In this document: positions 24,864 to 38,730 of the stretch, one piece after another
Position numbering within the stretch: position 1 is the first letter of the stretch
How the letters are laid out: each line of letters opens with the position of its first letter
Origin: Lycocorax pyrrhopterus obiensis
Taxonomy: Eukaryota > Chordata > Aves > Passeriformes > Paradisaeidae
Direction: 5' to 3'
Length of the DNA stretch: 64,000 nucleotides
Assembly: GCA_014706295.1 (NCBI GenBank)
Contig: JACSVZ010000039.1
Coordinates: 2,604,001-2,668,000, forward strand
Made by a program: the position numbers and the translations under genes
The notes under the pieces: generated by a model
The model's input: the letters and a program-made list of their open reading frames with translations, nothing else
Database searches by the model: none
What the model was told of the DNA's origin: nothing

Positions 24864-27800
24864 AAGATGGTCAATTCATCTTTTGTAGCCACAAAGCACT
24901 CACTATCCTCTCTGCTTTTGCAGAGAAAGCTTTTCCATGTGCCATCACAATGTTTTGCATGGTGAATTCAGCAACCACGCAACTGTGCAATCTCTTACTC
25001 TGTCACTGGGCTAAACAAACAAGAACCTTAAAGAATCATGTGTGAGTTTTGCTTCAAACTTTCCACATGATAGGGAGATTGAATCCACAGCACCAAGACA
25101 CAATAAACTCCCGTGCAACAGGCAGCATATGGTCACCAACAAAGACATGTCTGAAATGACTTGTCACTAATCACATAAAAACCATGGGGCAGAGAGTAAT
25201 TTCCCGGAGCAGTAATAAACTAGGCAAGTGAGAAGACCATTCTTTATCTTTCTGCAATTCCTGCCTCATTCTCTAAACAAGTTTAGAGAAGGCTTTGTCC
25301 CTATGGCTTCGCCTCAAAATCTTGATCAGGCTTTTTGCTGCGTAAATACTTTTTTTCAAGAATGAACACTATTACCATCCTGAAGTTTTAAAAAAACCCC
25401 TCCTCCATTTATCAGGTTTGATGACAGCTACAACATAGTTGTCCACATTTGTGAAGCTCTTAGTCCTTGCTAACCCTGCTAGGGAATTTGCAATAACTAC
25501 AAATTTCATTTTGCACTGTAATAAAACTGTATCATCTTTCAAGGCTTGCACTGTTTGTTCTTGTATCCACGTTCCTCTATTTTAGTTGTTGTATTTTAAG
25601 CAAAGTAGCAGTCATACTATTGCTACTCAACACAGTTACATGAAGACTGACAAGTTTTCCATCAGGTTGAGCTTTTGGCATACATAAAAACAAGACAGGG
25701 AGTTTAGATTTTTGTTTAGAATACCTCTGTGTGTTGACAAAGATCAGTTACTCCTCTAGGAGGAAGCTGAATTATGGTAGCTGTTTGTTAAGCACACACA
25801 GAAGTCTCCCTGTTTTTAAATAAAGAGATGAACTAGTCTTCCTTTTAAACCCAGATTTAAAATGCTACCATTATGCCAAGGTGTTCCACAGCATAATGTT
25901 ATTAATAACCATTACAAATTTATTAATACTTGTAAAAATGTATCACTATCTTGAGTGTAGACTTGTTAAAGAGTTTCATGGGTTTCCACCTTCCTGTGAA
26001 ATTCATGTTGGTTTTTTGGCTTATAAATTTCCAATCCAGAAAAAAAGACTGTTATTTTTACATTTTAAAACAAAAGAAATATTGCATTATAAATATATGA
26101 ATTACTTTAAATAGTGTAGACTAGTTCTAGTATCTCTATTTCTTTCTTAGAAAGGAGGAATCCCAATTTACATAGAAGACGTAGGATTTCATACTAATGT
26201 GAAATATAGCCTCATCATCTTAAAAAATCTTGCACGTGAAAATTGCAGGATCTACAATTTGTCACAAGAAAGAAATACCTAGGACAATAAATACTCTCAA
26301 GTTAAATTTGCAGAGACATAATTTAAAAAATAAATTGGAACTTACTAAGAATTTTGACCATTAAAAATGGAAACTTCAGAAAAGAGAACAACAGCATTAT
26401 GTCCCCAAAGCCATGCCAGTTCACATAAAGAAAAGAAACGAGTAGCTTTTCATTGAGCACCGTTGCACTGGAGCTTTGACAACGGATTAAAAACAAATCA
26501 TATTGAAACATTGATTCTGGTGATCCATAGCCCAGCTGATAAAGCATAACTGCAGTCATTTATAAATTTGCAAGACCTTAGCTCTGCAGGCTTTGAAGCA
26601 GATATAATATGGAAGATAAATAACAAATGAGGACTTGGCCCAAGATTCTTTAGAAATGTGATGACTGAAAAGGTTGATGTGATTCATATGTGAATATACA
26701 TGCAGCAGAATTCATCATTTCTACTACTGCTGCAGGTATGTAACTGACTGTGTGGTGCTTTAGGCCTGAGAAATATGGAACAGACGTTCTGCAATGATGC
26801 TTTGAAATGCTGCTCATGGCAGAATTTAAGCAGAAACCCAGGAAAAAACCCTTTGAAAATGCCATTTAAGGACCAGCTTTCAACGTGATGCAGACTGATA
26901 CTGCCACACCACCGTTTGTATAACTGTGGAGATTTGTAGTCAACAGGATCTAGCTCTTCATATATTGCTGACATCTACTTCTGAGCAAGAGACCGAGCTC
27001 AGCATGCTGCCAGAGCACTGTGACGATTAACACCTGATGGCACACAGCTAGGCATGCACGAGGCATCCAAGGGTTTGGGATGTTTTCAATCCGCTTGGCA
27101 GTGCCACAGCACATACAGCACACAAGATGCTCTACTGTGTCTTCTGGCATGACACCCTGAAGGCCCTCAGAATCCGGGAATGAGGAACCACCTTGACTCC
27201 AAGTACATGAGGTATCCTTTTCCAGACAAGGGTCTGGGTTGATAACATCTTGAATAATTAAAATAACATTTATTTTTATACAGAATACCAGTAATGAGAG
27301 CTATAAACCCCAGGAATACCCAATTTTACCCAATATACACAACAGAACCCTCTTATGCTAGACTCCAGCACTGCATATTCCACTGCCAATTTGTATAGCT
27401 CAATCCTTTCTTTACATAATGTGAACTTGCCCTTACACTGGTTAGTTAAGAAATATAGGATCAAACTTAGGCAGGGTATGAAAAATCTGTTATACTCCCC
27501 ACATTTTCAGGATCTTCTCCCAGGTTTAGATAATGAGTGGGGCATAGTCAATACTCCCCACAAAACCAGTCTGAAATTACTTGTGAATTTGTTTCCATTT
27601 TCCAGGTGATTTACTTTTATTGATGAATAAGCTTTATTGTTCTTCTGTTGTTGCCTCCACTAGTTCTGTTTGCAATATTTATAGCAAGAATGAAAAGATT
27701 TTACATTTCATTTTCTTCATGAGTAAAGTATCTTGATTACACCCTTAGTCACTGTAGCACAAATCCAATATAAAGACTTTAATTACTTTTGTAATTAACA

Positions 27801-28370
27801 TTAAATGAGTGGGTTTCTTTATTTCAATGCAGACCTCAGTCTCATCAAATGCATGAAAAACCTTGGTGTATTGTTTTCCTTCACTGTTATGACATGAAGT
27901 TAAACTTTGCCCAGGTGGCCCTGTGGTGCAGTGCTGCTGCATTTTAGTGAACCAGTGTGCTGAGAAGGATGGATGCAGTCCTGGTCTAAAGAGAGGGTGG
28001 GGGAAGGACTGAACCACTGTATTGCACATGGCATACATTTATGATGTAATAAACAGCACTACTGGGAAGCCTGAGAAGAGGTTGGAAGACCCTTCAGACT
28101 CTCTCTAGCCCCTCACCACTATAAATTGTATCAAATTAGCTCCAGTGTACTACATAGGAGGATGGAAAACCAATGGGAGAAAATCTATTTCCAATCCAGA
28201 GAGTGGCCTCTGGCTACACCACCTTGAGAGATCTGCAGCTCAGCATTGCCTTTTGTCCTCAGTGAGATGGCAAACCTCCAGTTACTTCACCTGGCTCCAA
28301 ACTAAAGACACTGAGCATTTTGTGCAAGAAAACAGCATAATAAGCAGCATGAAATTAAAATCTGAAAGAG

Positions 28371-30675
28371 AGTCACAGAACAGTTGAGGCTGGAGGACAC
28401 TTTTGGAGATTGCATAGTCCAACTCTCCTGCATACTGCAGGGGTGATAACAGCAGGTTGCTCAGGGCCATATCTACATGGCGTTTGGATATCCCCAGATA
28501 TTGGGACTGTGCAAAATCTCTGCACCACCTGGTCCAGTGTTTAATAAATTTCGCAGAAAAAAATGTTTTTCTCATGTTTTAGTGAGATTCGCCTTATTTC
28601 AGTTTGTGCTCATCCTCTCACTGAGATGAGTCTGGCCTTTTCTTCTCCACTCCCTCTCAGCAGGCGTTTGTGCACATTGGTGAGATCTCCCTTGAGCCTT
28701 CTCTGCTCCAGGGTGAACACTCAGCTCTCTTGGCCTCTCCTTGTATGACAGACACTCCAATCCCTTCACCATCTTCATGGTGCCTTGCTGGACATGCTGC
28801 AGTAGTTCCATGTCTCTTGTACTGGGGAGCCCAGCACTGGACTTCAAACTCCAGATGTGTCTCACTAGAGCTACTCAGCTCTACTGAAGAGGAAGGATCA
28901 CATTCCTCAGCCTGCTGGCAACACTCTTCCTAATGCAGCCCAGGATGGTGCTGGTCTTCTTAAATGCAAGGAGGCATTGTTGGCTCAGGTTCATCTTAGC
29001 ATCCACAAACATCCTAGGGTCTTTCCTGAAAAGCTGCTTTCCAGCTGCAAAACTGAGTTCTAGCTGTGAGCCCCCAGCCTGCAATGACACATGGGGTTAC
29101 TCCTCCCCAGCTGCAGGATTTTTCATTTCCTTTGTTGAACATAATGAGGTTCCTAATGGCCCATTTCTCCATCTTGTTGAGGTCTCTCTGAATAGTGTCA
29201 CATCCCCCTACTACATCAACTATTCCTATCAATTTTCTGTTGTCTGCAAGCCTGCTGAGGGTGCATTCTGCCCCAGCATTCCAAACACCAATGAAGATGT
29301 TAAACAGTACTGCCATAATATTGACCCCAGGCATACATCACAAGTGGTTTGCCTCCAGCTGGACTTTGTGTCACAGGTCACAATCCTCTGAGCCTGGCAT
29401 TCAGCCAGTTTCCAATCTGCCTCACTGCTTACTTACTTAGGCTGTACTTCCTCAGTTTGTCTGTGAGGGTGTTTTAGAAAAGGGTGCTGAAAATCTTACT
29501 AAAGACAAGATAGAGAATATCTGATATTCTGCTCTCATCCATCAGCTAATGAAAGAAGGCCATCAGGCGGTTCAGGCTTGATTTGCCCTTTGTAAATTCA
29601 TGCTGACTATCCACAATCACCCCCTTGTTCTACACATATGTTCGGAAATAGTTTCCAGGATTATTTCCTCCCTCACCTACGCAGAGGTCGAGCTAAGGCT
29701 GACAGGCCTATAGTTTCCAAGATCCGTTTCCCTTCTTGAAGACAGCAGCGATGATTTCTTTCTTCAAGTCTTCAAGAACATCCCCTGACTGCCATGTTCC
29801 AAAGGTTACTGAGTGGCCTTGCAATCATATCAGTCAACACCAGCTCATTTAGTACTCATGGGTACACCTTGTTATGTGCCAGTAACTTGTACATGTCCAG
29901 TTTATTTAAATGTTCCTTGATCTGATCATCCTCTGCTGAGTCCTTGCTCCAGACTTTCCCTCTGGTCATCAGTGCTCTACAGAAACCTCCTGGATTACTT
30001 GTGGCCCTACGGCATTGCTCAACCAGCAGATACCAGGATGGTTTAAGTCCTCCATGGAAACCAGGACCCACAACTGGAAGAAGGCTTCATCTAATTCTTC
30101 TTCCTGATCAGGAAGTCCATAGCAGACACCCACAATATCATGACATTGGTTGGGCCTCTAATCCTGACCTATGAACTCTCGCCTGGTTCATCACCCACCT
30201 CTAGGCAGAGCTCCCTGCTCTCTCACACAAAGGGCTTGCTGTCCTTCCTTGCTATCACCCCTTCCTTGCTATCCTGCCCTGTGCTTCCATGGATTGCAGC
30301 GCTCCAGTAATATGAGCTATCCCACCGCTTCCCTGTGACCATGATGAGACCATAGCCCTGCAGCTGCACCACAAACCTCTAATTCCTCTTGTTTGTTCCC
30401 CATGCTTTAGAGCACAGGCCATCTGGAGAGCCACATCCTTGTGCTGATTTCCCAGTAAAGGTATGAGTGCTTTCCCTAAACTGTCTTCTCTCAATCGCAT
30501 CCTTTTTCATGTGCATACACTTCGGGTGGCTCCTTCCTGCCCTGTTTTGTTGTTTATGAGGTCCTGGCTGTCTCCATCCCTCTGAACCCATTGCCTATCA
30601 ACCCATCAGCCACTTCCTCACTTGGTCATGAATCATCATTTCTCTACCCCATCGTACCTGTTTTAAAGCTCAAGT
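28371..30675 (-). mobile_element. CR1 LINE, long but internally deleted copy
   Basis: The plus strand begins with the antisense CR1 3' end (cacagaacagttgaggctgg) and runs about 2.3 kb into ORF2. Minus-strand reading finds decayed ORF2 pieces in several frames. An endonuclease remnant (EDLNHPGICW) lies near 30.0 kb, a connector DQIKEHLNKLDMYK near 29.9 kb, and reverse-transcriptase parts VLFNIFIG, CDTIQRDLNKMEKWAIRNL and FNKG near 29.1-29.3 kb. The C-terminal ILGCIRKSVASRLRNVILPL lies near 28.9 kb. The endonuclease remnant passes almost directly into the connector near 29.96 kb, so a stretch expected between them seems deleted. Stops and frameshifts are many; the copy is dead. It is in the same orientation as RIMS1. 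Confidence 0.9.
28599..30071 (-). pseudogene. CR1 ORF2 remnant (endonuclease/reverse transcriptase), broken
   Basis: This is the coding part of the CR1 copy. Recognisable peptides, in transcription order, are EDLNHPGICW (endonuclease motif), the DQIKEHLNKLD connector, the LFNIF and KLIGIVDVVGGC segments (reverse transcriptase) and LGCIRKSVASR, with KGLECLSYKERPREL near the C-terminus. They fall in different frames with intervening stops, so no functional protein is possible. ORF2 normally supplies endonuclease and reverse transcriptase for CR1 retrotransposition. Confidence 0.85.
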
Positions 30676-33577
30676 GTACTAGAGCTAAGTGTCAGTGTAC
30701 TGAAAGAACAACAGCTCCATGCAAGTTGTATATTCTGTTCTGGAAATCAGGGAAGAAGATGTTTGTCAGATAAGAGTCTGACAGTACAAACTTCAGTGAC
30801 GTACAGAGAACATAAATCCCAAAAAGCATATATGAGTTTGTCATACAAGCCATTCAGTGGCATGGCATAACATGCGAAATAAATTAGAACTGGCTTAAAT
30901 CCACTGTTACCACCCATTACATTATCCTCTTTTCTTGATAAGCTCATATACAATATTTTAATTACACTTAAGCATTCAATTAAAAAAAGCATGTGAAAAC
31001 CGATTAAAATTTGGCACAGACATAATGATATTATACCACATATTGATCAAGATAAAAAATATAATTCTTAATAAAGCTGTGGTTTTCAAATTTAAAATGA
31101 GGGATAACAGTAATATTCCTAATGCAGGAACAATTTGTTGGAAACCCAGATACACTGAGACAAATTCTCCTTAAAATAAGTTATTTAGTCTTTCATAAAT
31201 TTAGCAGATTTTATTAAATCGGATTTAAGTGAAACACCTTATGGTAGCTTGTTATTCCTCCAAAACAGAAGACTCCACCTCACCTTTACCACGCATGACA
31301 GTTCCCTACTTAACAGCACCAAGAAGTCCAGGTATCTTTGCATAAGCAGGCTACAAATGAAAAGTGATGCAATGACACAATCTAGCATAATTTTTAATTA
31401 AGTGAGCAAATGTCCTTCTTTGTCTGATCAAGCCCATATGGTGCTGATTAATCATCATGGGTTCTTACTTATCAATCATTTGCATTAAACCATGAAAAAA
31501 TTTCCTTCTGCTTCATTTAGGATGTGAGAAATGTTTCAGAGACATACACAGTAATGTCTCCAACATACGCAGGCACAAAGTAGCTTGACTGTATAATGAA
31601 TGCATAAAGACCATGATTGATGAAAGCAACCCTCCATAAAGAAGGACTGGTAATTTGACTTCACTCATCAAATACACACCAACTCCAAATTCACAAATCG
31701 GATTCTGATTCAAGTCAAAAGTCCCAGAACATTTTGTTCACACACCAAAAATTCCTGGTATTTTTTTCTGCACTTCCAACTAGAGAGCATGGCAGTTACC
31801 CAGGATGGTAACAAGAAAGATGTTTGGAATAATTTCATATACAGAATGGTTTATCTATGCAAAGCTATTTGTTATAACACGTACCTGAAAATGCTAAACA
31901 AATTAGAAAGGAAGAAGCTATTTTATATACTTATATTTAGAACTTGCATCAATCATAATTCCCTCTTGCAACCTATTAGAAGTGTTAATCAACAAAACCT
32001 CCAGACTGAAGATTAACTAATGGTATTTTCTATACATGCTATGTCACAGCTTTCTGACAGGCAATTCAATTGCAAATGTACTGTAAGAATGAATTTAGTC
32101 TTCTACTGTAAAAGGCTTAGGCATGGTCTTGTAATTTATTACAGGAAGGGGTAGATTTGATTTCCTTCTCTCTGTGTTACTAACTTCTTCAACATGCTCT
32201 AACTTCCTAACACTACAAAAATTTAAATTTGGGGGTTTTGTCCCAAAAAAGAGCTCAAGTGTCATCTAACTATTCAACTAACATGCACAATATTTCTGTG
32301 TTTTTCTGCATCAACTGGTTTTATGCTTGCTGTTCAGATAGAATTTCATTCTATAAATTCTTTGCATTATTAAAAGCACCGTGTACTGTAACTGAAGGAG
32401 TTAATTATTACAATTAAAAATTGCCAAAAAACTCCCCATGAATTGTCCTACTCTTCTATCTAATACTCATAGACTTGAGAGCCACAAGAAAAAGATATAT
32501 CCTTCCAGGTTTTAAAATCTTCTTGAAAAAAGAAATAACTATAAACAGGGTGATACAGAATATATTGTCTCAAATCATATAATCTTAAATTTTCAAAATT
32601 GAGGGAAAAAAGAAAGATACCAGTTCTGCCTGGATTGATATGGAAAAGGGATTATCTAGATTTTTTAAAGGATCTTTCCTCCATTAGGATTTGGGAGGAA
32701 TGGTCAGGAAGCAGTCTGTGCTGGTAGAACTGGTGATGAAGTCAGTGGATATAAACCACACTCACTATGACCTGAAACCTCAGTCCTTCTGACATTTGTA
32801 CCAAATTACAACCAAGGATTACTTTCTTAATGACAGCCCTAAAGAGAACAGTATCTTGTATTCTCATATGTCTAGGAGTTTGATTTATATCTCTTTTCAC
32901 AGATGCATTAATATGAGGGATGATGGGATTATACTGACTAACAGCATTTACTAAAACTACTTCTGTCTTAAACTGGCACACTTCATGTTCAGAAATTTGG
33001 CACCACAACTCTCAATATGAATAACTATCCAGTGATTTTCAGCTCATGCAGAAATGTTAGAGGAGCACCATTTCACTTCAGGTTACTAGTCTGAACCCCG
33101 ACTACTCTTCAGTCATGTTTCTCCATTTAATATAATTAGCTCAGCTTGCTGGTCAATAGCCCTAGGAATAATTTTTCTCTGCTTGATGGAGAAAGAGATG
33201 CAGATACCCTTCCTAAAGGTGATGCAGACCAGAAATCTTCCTTGCGTATTGTGAATTTGTGTATTTTATTTCTGGATACAAAATGTACCTAAGGATACTT
33301 GTTGAACGACTTAGTTTAGTGAAAGGGCAGAACTGAGCCACCTCCTCTGAGTCTCTATATGCTTCCTAGGTACATCCCTAGAACATATCTGGAGAACAAA
33401 AGTAGGTGGATAAAAAAGACAGTTCAACAAACTTTGTTCTTAAACTTAACATTACGCTCACAAAGTTGCCATAGCCACTGGCCAAACACACTTCCAAATG
33501 AAGATGATGCTGGATATGTGGTTTCAGTAAGACAAAAACCAGGAGGACAAAAAATGTTCCCCCTCCTGCTCAACCAC

Positions 33578-33600
33578 CCCATCCCATCCTATCCCATCCT
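33578..33600. repeat. Short pentamer tract (CCCAT-like)
   Basis: 'ccatcccatcctatcccatc' and flanking bases form about four near-identical pentamers. Confidence 0.75.
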
Positions 33601-35732
33601 GTTTGATATATGCTAATTTTGGGTTCTTTGGAGGCAAAAATAAAATTTGAATTTCAAATTGCTAATCAAACTTGAACTTAAAACTTCTAATTCCTTGACC
33701 TTAAAGAAATATTAGTAATTGAGACAAAGAATCCATTTAATCTAATTTTAGATGTCAAAAATTAAGGCAACCAATCTAAACAAGTCATCTAGGGTTTCTT
33801 CAACAATTAATGCTAGAAAAGGATAATTCCCCTGTCTTTGACACCTGTCTGAAGATTAGGTGAACCATCCAAGATAATAGGTGTTTTCTTCTTTTGAATG
33901 CTGGCTTAGGTAAGATAGAAAAATAATTTAATAAAAATCTATTTTTTAATGTGAATTCCACTCAAGATACATAGCTTTTAAGGCTGGAGTTAAACAGCAT
34001 GAATCTCAAGATGAAAAAAATTGGTCCAAATACAATCAAACCTTTCCCCAATTTTTTTAAATTTCTTCCTCATATTTCTATTTAAGGAACTGCATTTTGT
34101 GTTATTACCATACATTTTGTTCACTATGGAAGTACTACCTGAATGTAGAGAAGATTAAAACAAGCAAGCATAAGGTTTAGTCTAATTTCTGAGGTCTGGA
34201 TTCTGTGGACAGTATCAGAAAGGGGAGGCATCTGAATTCCAATTACATCTCACTTTATGGTCCGGAGTGAAGCTGGACTGGAGCTCCCACTGCAGACACT
34301 TGGTTTTGTATATGAGGTCCCCCAATCCTGTACCCAAAGTGCTCTGCTACTCAAGAATGAGAGAGGTTAAGGATTTGATCCCAGGTTCCACCCTTTCCAG
34401 GCTCACATAAGGTTGCAGTTCTCCCAGTTCTGATATTTGTGATCACACATTCTGAACTCAAGGAAAATTTCTGATAAAATCTGTTAGGCATACTTACGGG
34501 AAAAAAATCCTATTTTGTTGAACCTGACAAAGACACTGTGAGAGGGCCTAGTTGAGAAAAATTCTGTATCTATGAAATAAGGTATTTTGGTATGAATAAA
34601 GCCCTTTGTAAGAGTCAAATACAGAAAAGCTAGGACACAATGAAATGCAGCATTTAAAGACATGAATTGAAATTACTTTAAATACATTTACAGTTCCACT
34701 GCAGTGTTCTGCTGGACTGTGGATTACTGCAGTCATCAGGTTATACCTCCACCAAACTGAAATATGACTTTAAATACCCTTGTGAACATTCCTTAAAAGG
34801 AAAATGAGGTGGATCTAGCTCAAACATAGAGGCCAGTTTCGGAGTTTCCCCAACATCCCTTCTTGTTGTATAAACATACCAAACTCATGCAGCTGATCTT
34901 CTCAGACACTGAGTCTGTCTAGAAGTGTTCTGAGTGGTAAATGATGCCTTCCAGACTTATATCAGGCAGTTTTCCTAATAGGGATGATTTTTTTTATATA
35001 ATTTGTAATTGTTCTTGTGTTTTATAACACTTAAAGTCAAATTTTTGAGAGTTCAGAAACTGGCAGAAGTAATCAAAGACTACCAAGCCAATCCTACAGC
35101 CATTACAGTTGCTGGGAGTTTTGTCATGAAGTTAAATGAAAACAAAAACCAATCTGTGCATCTAAAAAAGCCCTAACCCCAGAAGAGATTAGTATCAAGG
35201 ATGAAAGATGTATCTGCTTATTGATAATGCAAATGAATTAAACTACTTTCAAGCCAGAGATATCAAAATTACTACATGAATAATAGTTTCAAATCTAGTA
35301 ATTTATCGTATACACAAAACCAGCAAAATAAAGGCAGGTAGGTAAGGAAAAATACTTTGAGAAAGAAAACCCAAGCTTTTATGAAAAAAATTGTTTACCT
35401 AAAAAATCTAGTAATATTTCCGCTGTAATACCTTACTGACTTATTGATTACACTGATTCTTAGCCAACAATGTAGCCAGCCTGTGTTCAAGTTCAACTGT
35501 CCATAAATACACGAATCTACCATCTCCTCACAGGAAGTTTGCTTTCTGTTTTAGATGCACAACTACAAAAATATTGTCATCTTAGGCCAGTAATGGAAGA
35601 CAGTTTATATGTGCATAACATTTTTCACAAATGCTTATGTTGTGGTTATCTAGTTTCAAGACTTTCTGGTTGTATTCTGGAACTCAGTGAAGGAGGGAGT
35701 GTGATGCAGTTGAAGCTGCACGGAGAACTCAC

Positions 35733-35899
35733 CTGATCCTGCCCCGAGGGCGCTCGGATTGCTCTGACATAAAACTTGTGCTGCTGAGGCGAGAGGCACT
35801 GCTGGTTCGGGAAATGGCTGACACATCACTGACATCACTATCTGATGATTTGGCAGAGACGTTATCACAACTTCTGTACTGATCTGTTTGTATGTTATA
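35733..35899 (-). CDS. RIMS1: RIMS1 exon D, Ser/Asp-rich linker (167 bp)
   Basis: The acceptor is ttcttgatctctag and the donor GGATCAG|gtgagt, both strong. The exon opens on a codon boundary (YNIQTDQYRSCDNVSAKSSD), continues SDVSDVSAISRTSSASRLSS and closes TSFMSEQSERPRGRI plus two bases of a split Ser. The SDSDVSDVSAISRTSSASRLSS block is a hallmark of RIM1; RIM2, as I recall it, carries a variant followed by a different tail. The segment is disordered, with many Ser in acidic or basic contexts that look like kinase sites (inferred). Longer open frames overlapping this exon on the same strand are in a wrong frame and run through the splice sites. Length modulo 3 is 2. Confidence 0.94.
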
Positions 35900-38306
35900 C
35901 TAGAGATCAAGAAAAGAAAGGGTGAGGAGTCTCATCAAAACAGAACGCATTCATTGAGACGACAAATGGCCTAAGTACAACAATTCTCTTTAACTGCTTT
36001 AGATGTAACAAAACTGTATGAAATTCAAAGAAATGCCTACATTAAATAAAGACTTTATGTCTAGTGCAGAAATCAAACATGTTATTTACGGACTAAAGAA
36101 GATATCTGGAATAAAATACAGCATTGGAAATTAAATAGGCTGCTGGTTCTTCAGCACACTAGAACTACAATAATGAAATATTTATATGAAATATTTACGC
36201 AGCAGACAGACATCTCAAGCACATGCATACCCATCCATTTGGCTACAGATTCTTTTAAAAAGTTTAAAAATATTAAAAATATATGCTATTAAATACCTGC
36301 ACATAAAACTTCATATGAGCCTGAATGAAACGTAATGCTACCTGAAGCTATTAGGGACTGATCTCAGTTCCTAAGTTCTATAAAAAAAGAAAAAAAGTAC
36401 ATTTTCTATCTCAAAACATCTCTTTGTATTGTGATTCTAGAGGACTAGTTAAGCAGAAAGCTAGCTCAGCAAATACAGTATTTGTTTCCAGGCAGATCAA
36501 TTGGTTTACTTGCATTCACATCTACCTGCACATGCATAAGATCTAGCAGAAGACCCAGCAGGGGCAGTATGTGGACAGGGGTAGAAGTCACTTAGCTTTT
36601 AAAACCAACTGTGACACCACACCACCTATTACATACTGCTCTTATTGCTCACATCATCAGTCAGACAGGTACAAAAGGAACCTTCAATCCTAGCAATGTC
36701 ACACTTACCTAAATCTTCACTGACACAGATATGAGGACCAAATAATTGTCAGGCTCACAAAACTAGAACTCCCTGTCATTAGAGGAAGGTACTCTTGGCT
36801 GGAAAGCAACTAAACCAGTGGCATACTTCCCAGGGTATATTATGGGAACACTATTAACACCTAGGAGAACTAGGCAGTTTTTGACATGACACTCTAGGGA
36901 GTTTATTTTCCAGATCTGTGCTCTGTAAAATTGCAAGTCATAAAAGTTTATTTATGAATCATACACGAATCTGTGACTGACTGTGAATATCCAAACTCCA
37001 ACTAGGCACTGGGTTGCTGGCTGAGTCACTCGGCAAATGCCATGACTTAATTTCAAAAACCTGGCAAACACAAGCTTGAGTTTGTACAGATGAATGTATC
37101 AGGTCTCTTCTCCTAAAGCCAGGTTTATCTTCTCTTGCTCCAGTGCCTTTCAGCAACTATGCTTGTGCATACTTGGAAACCTCTTGGTAAATCATTGAAG
37201 ATAAAATGAGGAAGTTAATAGGAGTAGAGAAGGGGAAGGAATAAAGACAATTCTAAGCACCAATTGTAAATACAGAAATCTGCAGGACAAATTGAGGTTA
37301 TATAAATTTACTGTCTCAGTGTGTTTTTCAGGTGTGCATTAGAACACTGCTTAGCAAAAACTCTTAGCAGTACCCTGTGAGGGCCTTGCAGTGGCTGAGT
37401 AAAAACATCTGCAGCAGAGAAAGCTCTGCTTTATTAAAGGTAACTTTAAGAAAGTGGGTAACAAAAAAAGGACTCAAGTACTCTGATATTCAAAAATGTT
37501 TTCAACTAGTGAGAATTTATTGGGAGGTTCTCTTTACAAGCAACTAGTTGTGACTTTACTGAATATAAATGCCCAATGGGGTTAAGGTGAGACTATGCTA
37601 TGTTTATTCAGATCACCTTTTGTTAATGGCTTGTAGAGTCTGTTACACAATTTTGCTGCTTGCTGTCTTTCAGACTGCAAGATAAAATTGAAACTCCAAA
37701 ATGGAAACACAAAGCATACTAATTCTTATCAGATCTATTTTATAATAAGATATATTTTTCTTCTAAAGTGTAAAAAAATATTCAAAGCAAGAATACAAGT
37801 TTGAAAACTTTTACTTAGGCTAAGTATTCAGAGGCTAGAAAACTGAATGGTTAATTCCCTCCAGTGTAGGTTAAACTGCCCCAGTCCCAAGACAGCCTTG
37901 ATGTTTTATGCAAAATTCTTTAAGAATTCCTAACAAATCCTTCAAGCTGCTCTAAATGAAACATGTAAAAAATAAGAAAACCACCTGGACACATGGAATG
38001 ATCTGGCATTCTATTAAGCTAAACAGATTTGCAATCTGTAAAATCATGCCATTAAATAATAAAATTTATGTTGATTTTAGTGAAATAGGGATTTCACCCA
38101 TCTCATATATTTAAATTATACCTAGAAATTATTCCTTTGCAGTTGAGGTTTTAAAAATACTTTGTTTAAAATATAACCGAGCAATCTCTGTCAAATGCAT
38201 GGGGTTCCTTAAGCATGGTAACAGACTGTCTCAGAAATACCTCCATGTTTTATTTGTGTTTGCTGAAGACAATTTGACTTCTTCCCTCTGCCATTATAAT
38301 GTCCAA

Positions 38307-38582
38307 CTACTTCTCTTCCTCACCAAAAAGTCCATATTCTCTTTGTGCCCTCTCATTTGAGAGTGCATACAGTGAATCTGCAATGGCAGGAGACTTAGGT
38401 GGTCCCTGAGCAACCACGACGTGCTGCTGGAGAGGGCAGACTCCCCCATCAAGAGAACCATCAAGGCCAGATGCAGTCACTTCTGGAAGCTGTCCTGATG
38501 GAAGCCTTTCTTCTAAGTATTGAGGGAGGCATAGGCTGCTGGCCTTTGTTCCAAGCCACACCTGAATCTGGCTGTTTAGCAC
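38307..38582 (-). other. Orphan open frame, possible coding fossil
   Basis: A 91-codon open frame, stop to stop, in a GC-richer patch. The peptide includes CLPQYLEERLPSGQLPEV and PPKSPAIADSLYALSNERAQ, and ends REYGLFGEEEK. It has a mixed, protein-like composition with few hydrophobic runs, unlike the other chance frames here. It begins at GTG directly after an in-frame stop; adjoining frames also stay open upstream (MSETEGLLHDIHSPPAES at about 38.64 kb), as a frameshifted old retrocopy might. I do not recognise the protein. It has no RIM similarity and its phase and splice sites do not suit an alternative RIMS1 exon. Confidence 0.25.
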
Positions 38583-38730
38583 TCAACTTATGATTCAGCA
38601 GGGGGACTGTGTATGTCATGAAGAAGACCCTCTGTTTCACTCATACTGAATTTGCTCCACCTTTCATGGGGTATCTACACGGGCTGGGGAAGATGGGGAG
38701 GAGAGAGAGAGAGAACGCATCAAGCATGGT

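Larger units (their letters stand above)
16608..35732 (-). other. RIMS1 intron between exons D and E (19.1 kb)
   Basis: The main occupant is a 2.3-kb CR1 element at 28371-30675. Around 22 kb there is an ancient-repeat-like GC-richer patch, and 22.4-23.6 kb is repeat-free sequence with many TAAT-type motifs. There is a C12 run at 24852-24863 and a CCCAT-type pentamer tract at 33578-33600. No further RIM exon was recognised. Confidence 0.8.

Noticed and set aside
26650..27150. Cluster of overlapping minus-strand open frames resembling a frameshifted pseudogene
   Set aside because: I could not match any peptide in them to a family, and overlapping frames on one strand are common by chance; too weak to annotate.
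28933..29391. 152-codon plus-strand open frame
   Set aside because: It is the antisense shadow of the CR1 ORF2 remnant.
35656..35910. 84-codon minus-strand open frame over exon D
   Set aside because: Shadow frame; the true frame reads the SDSDVSDVS block between good splice sites.
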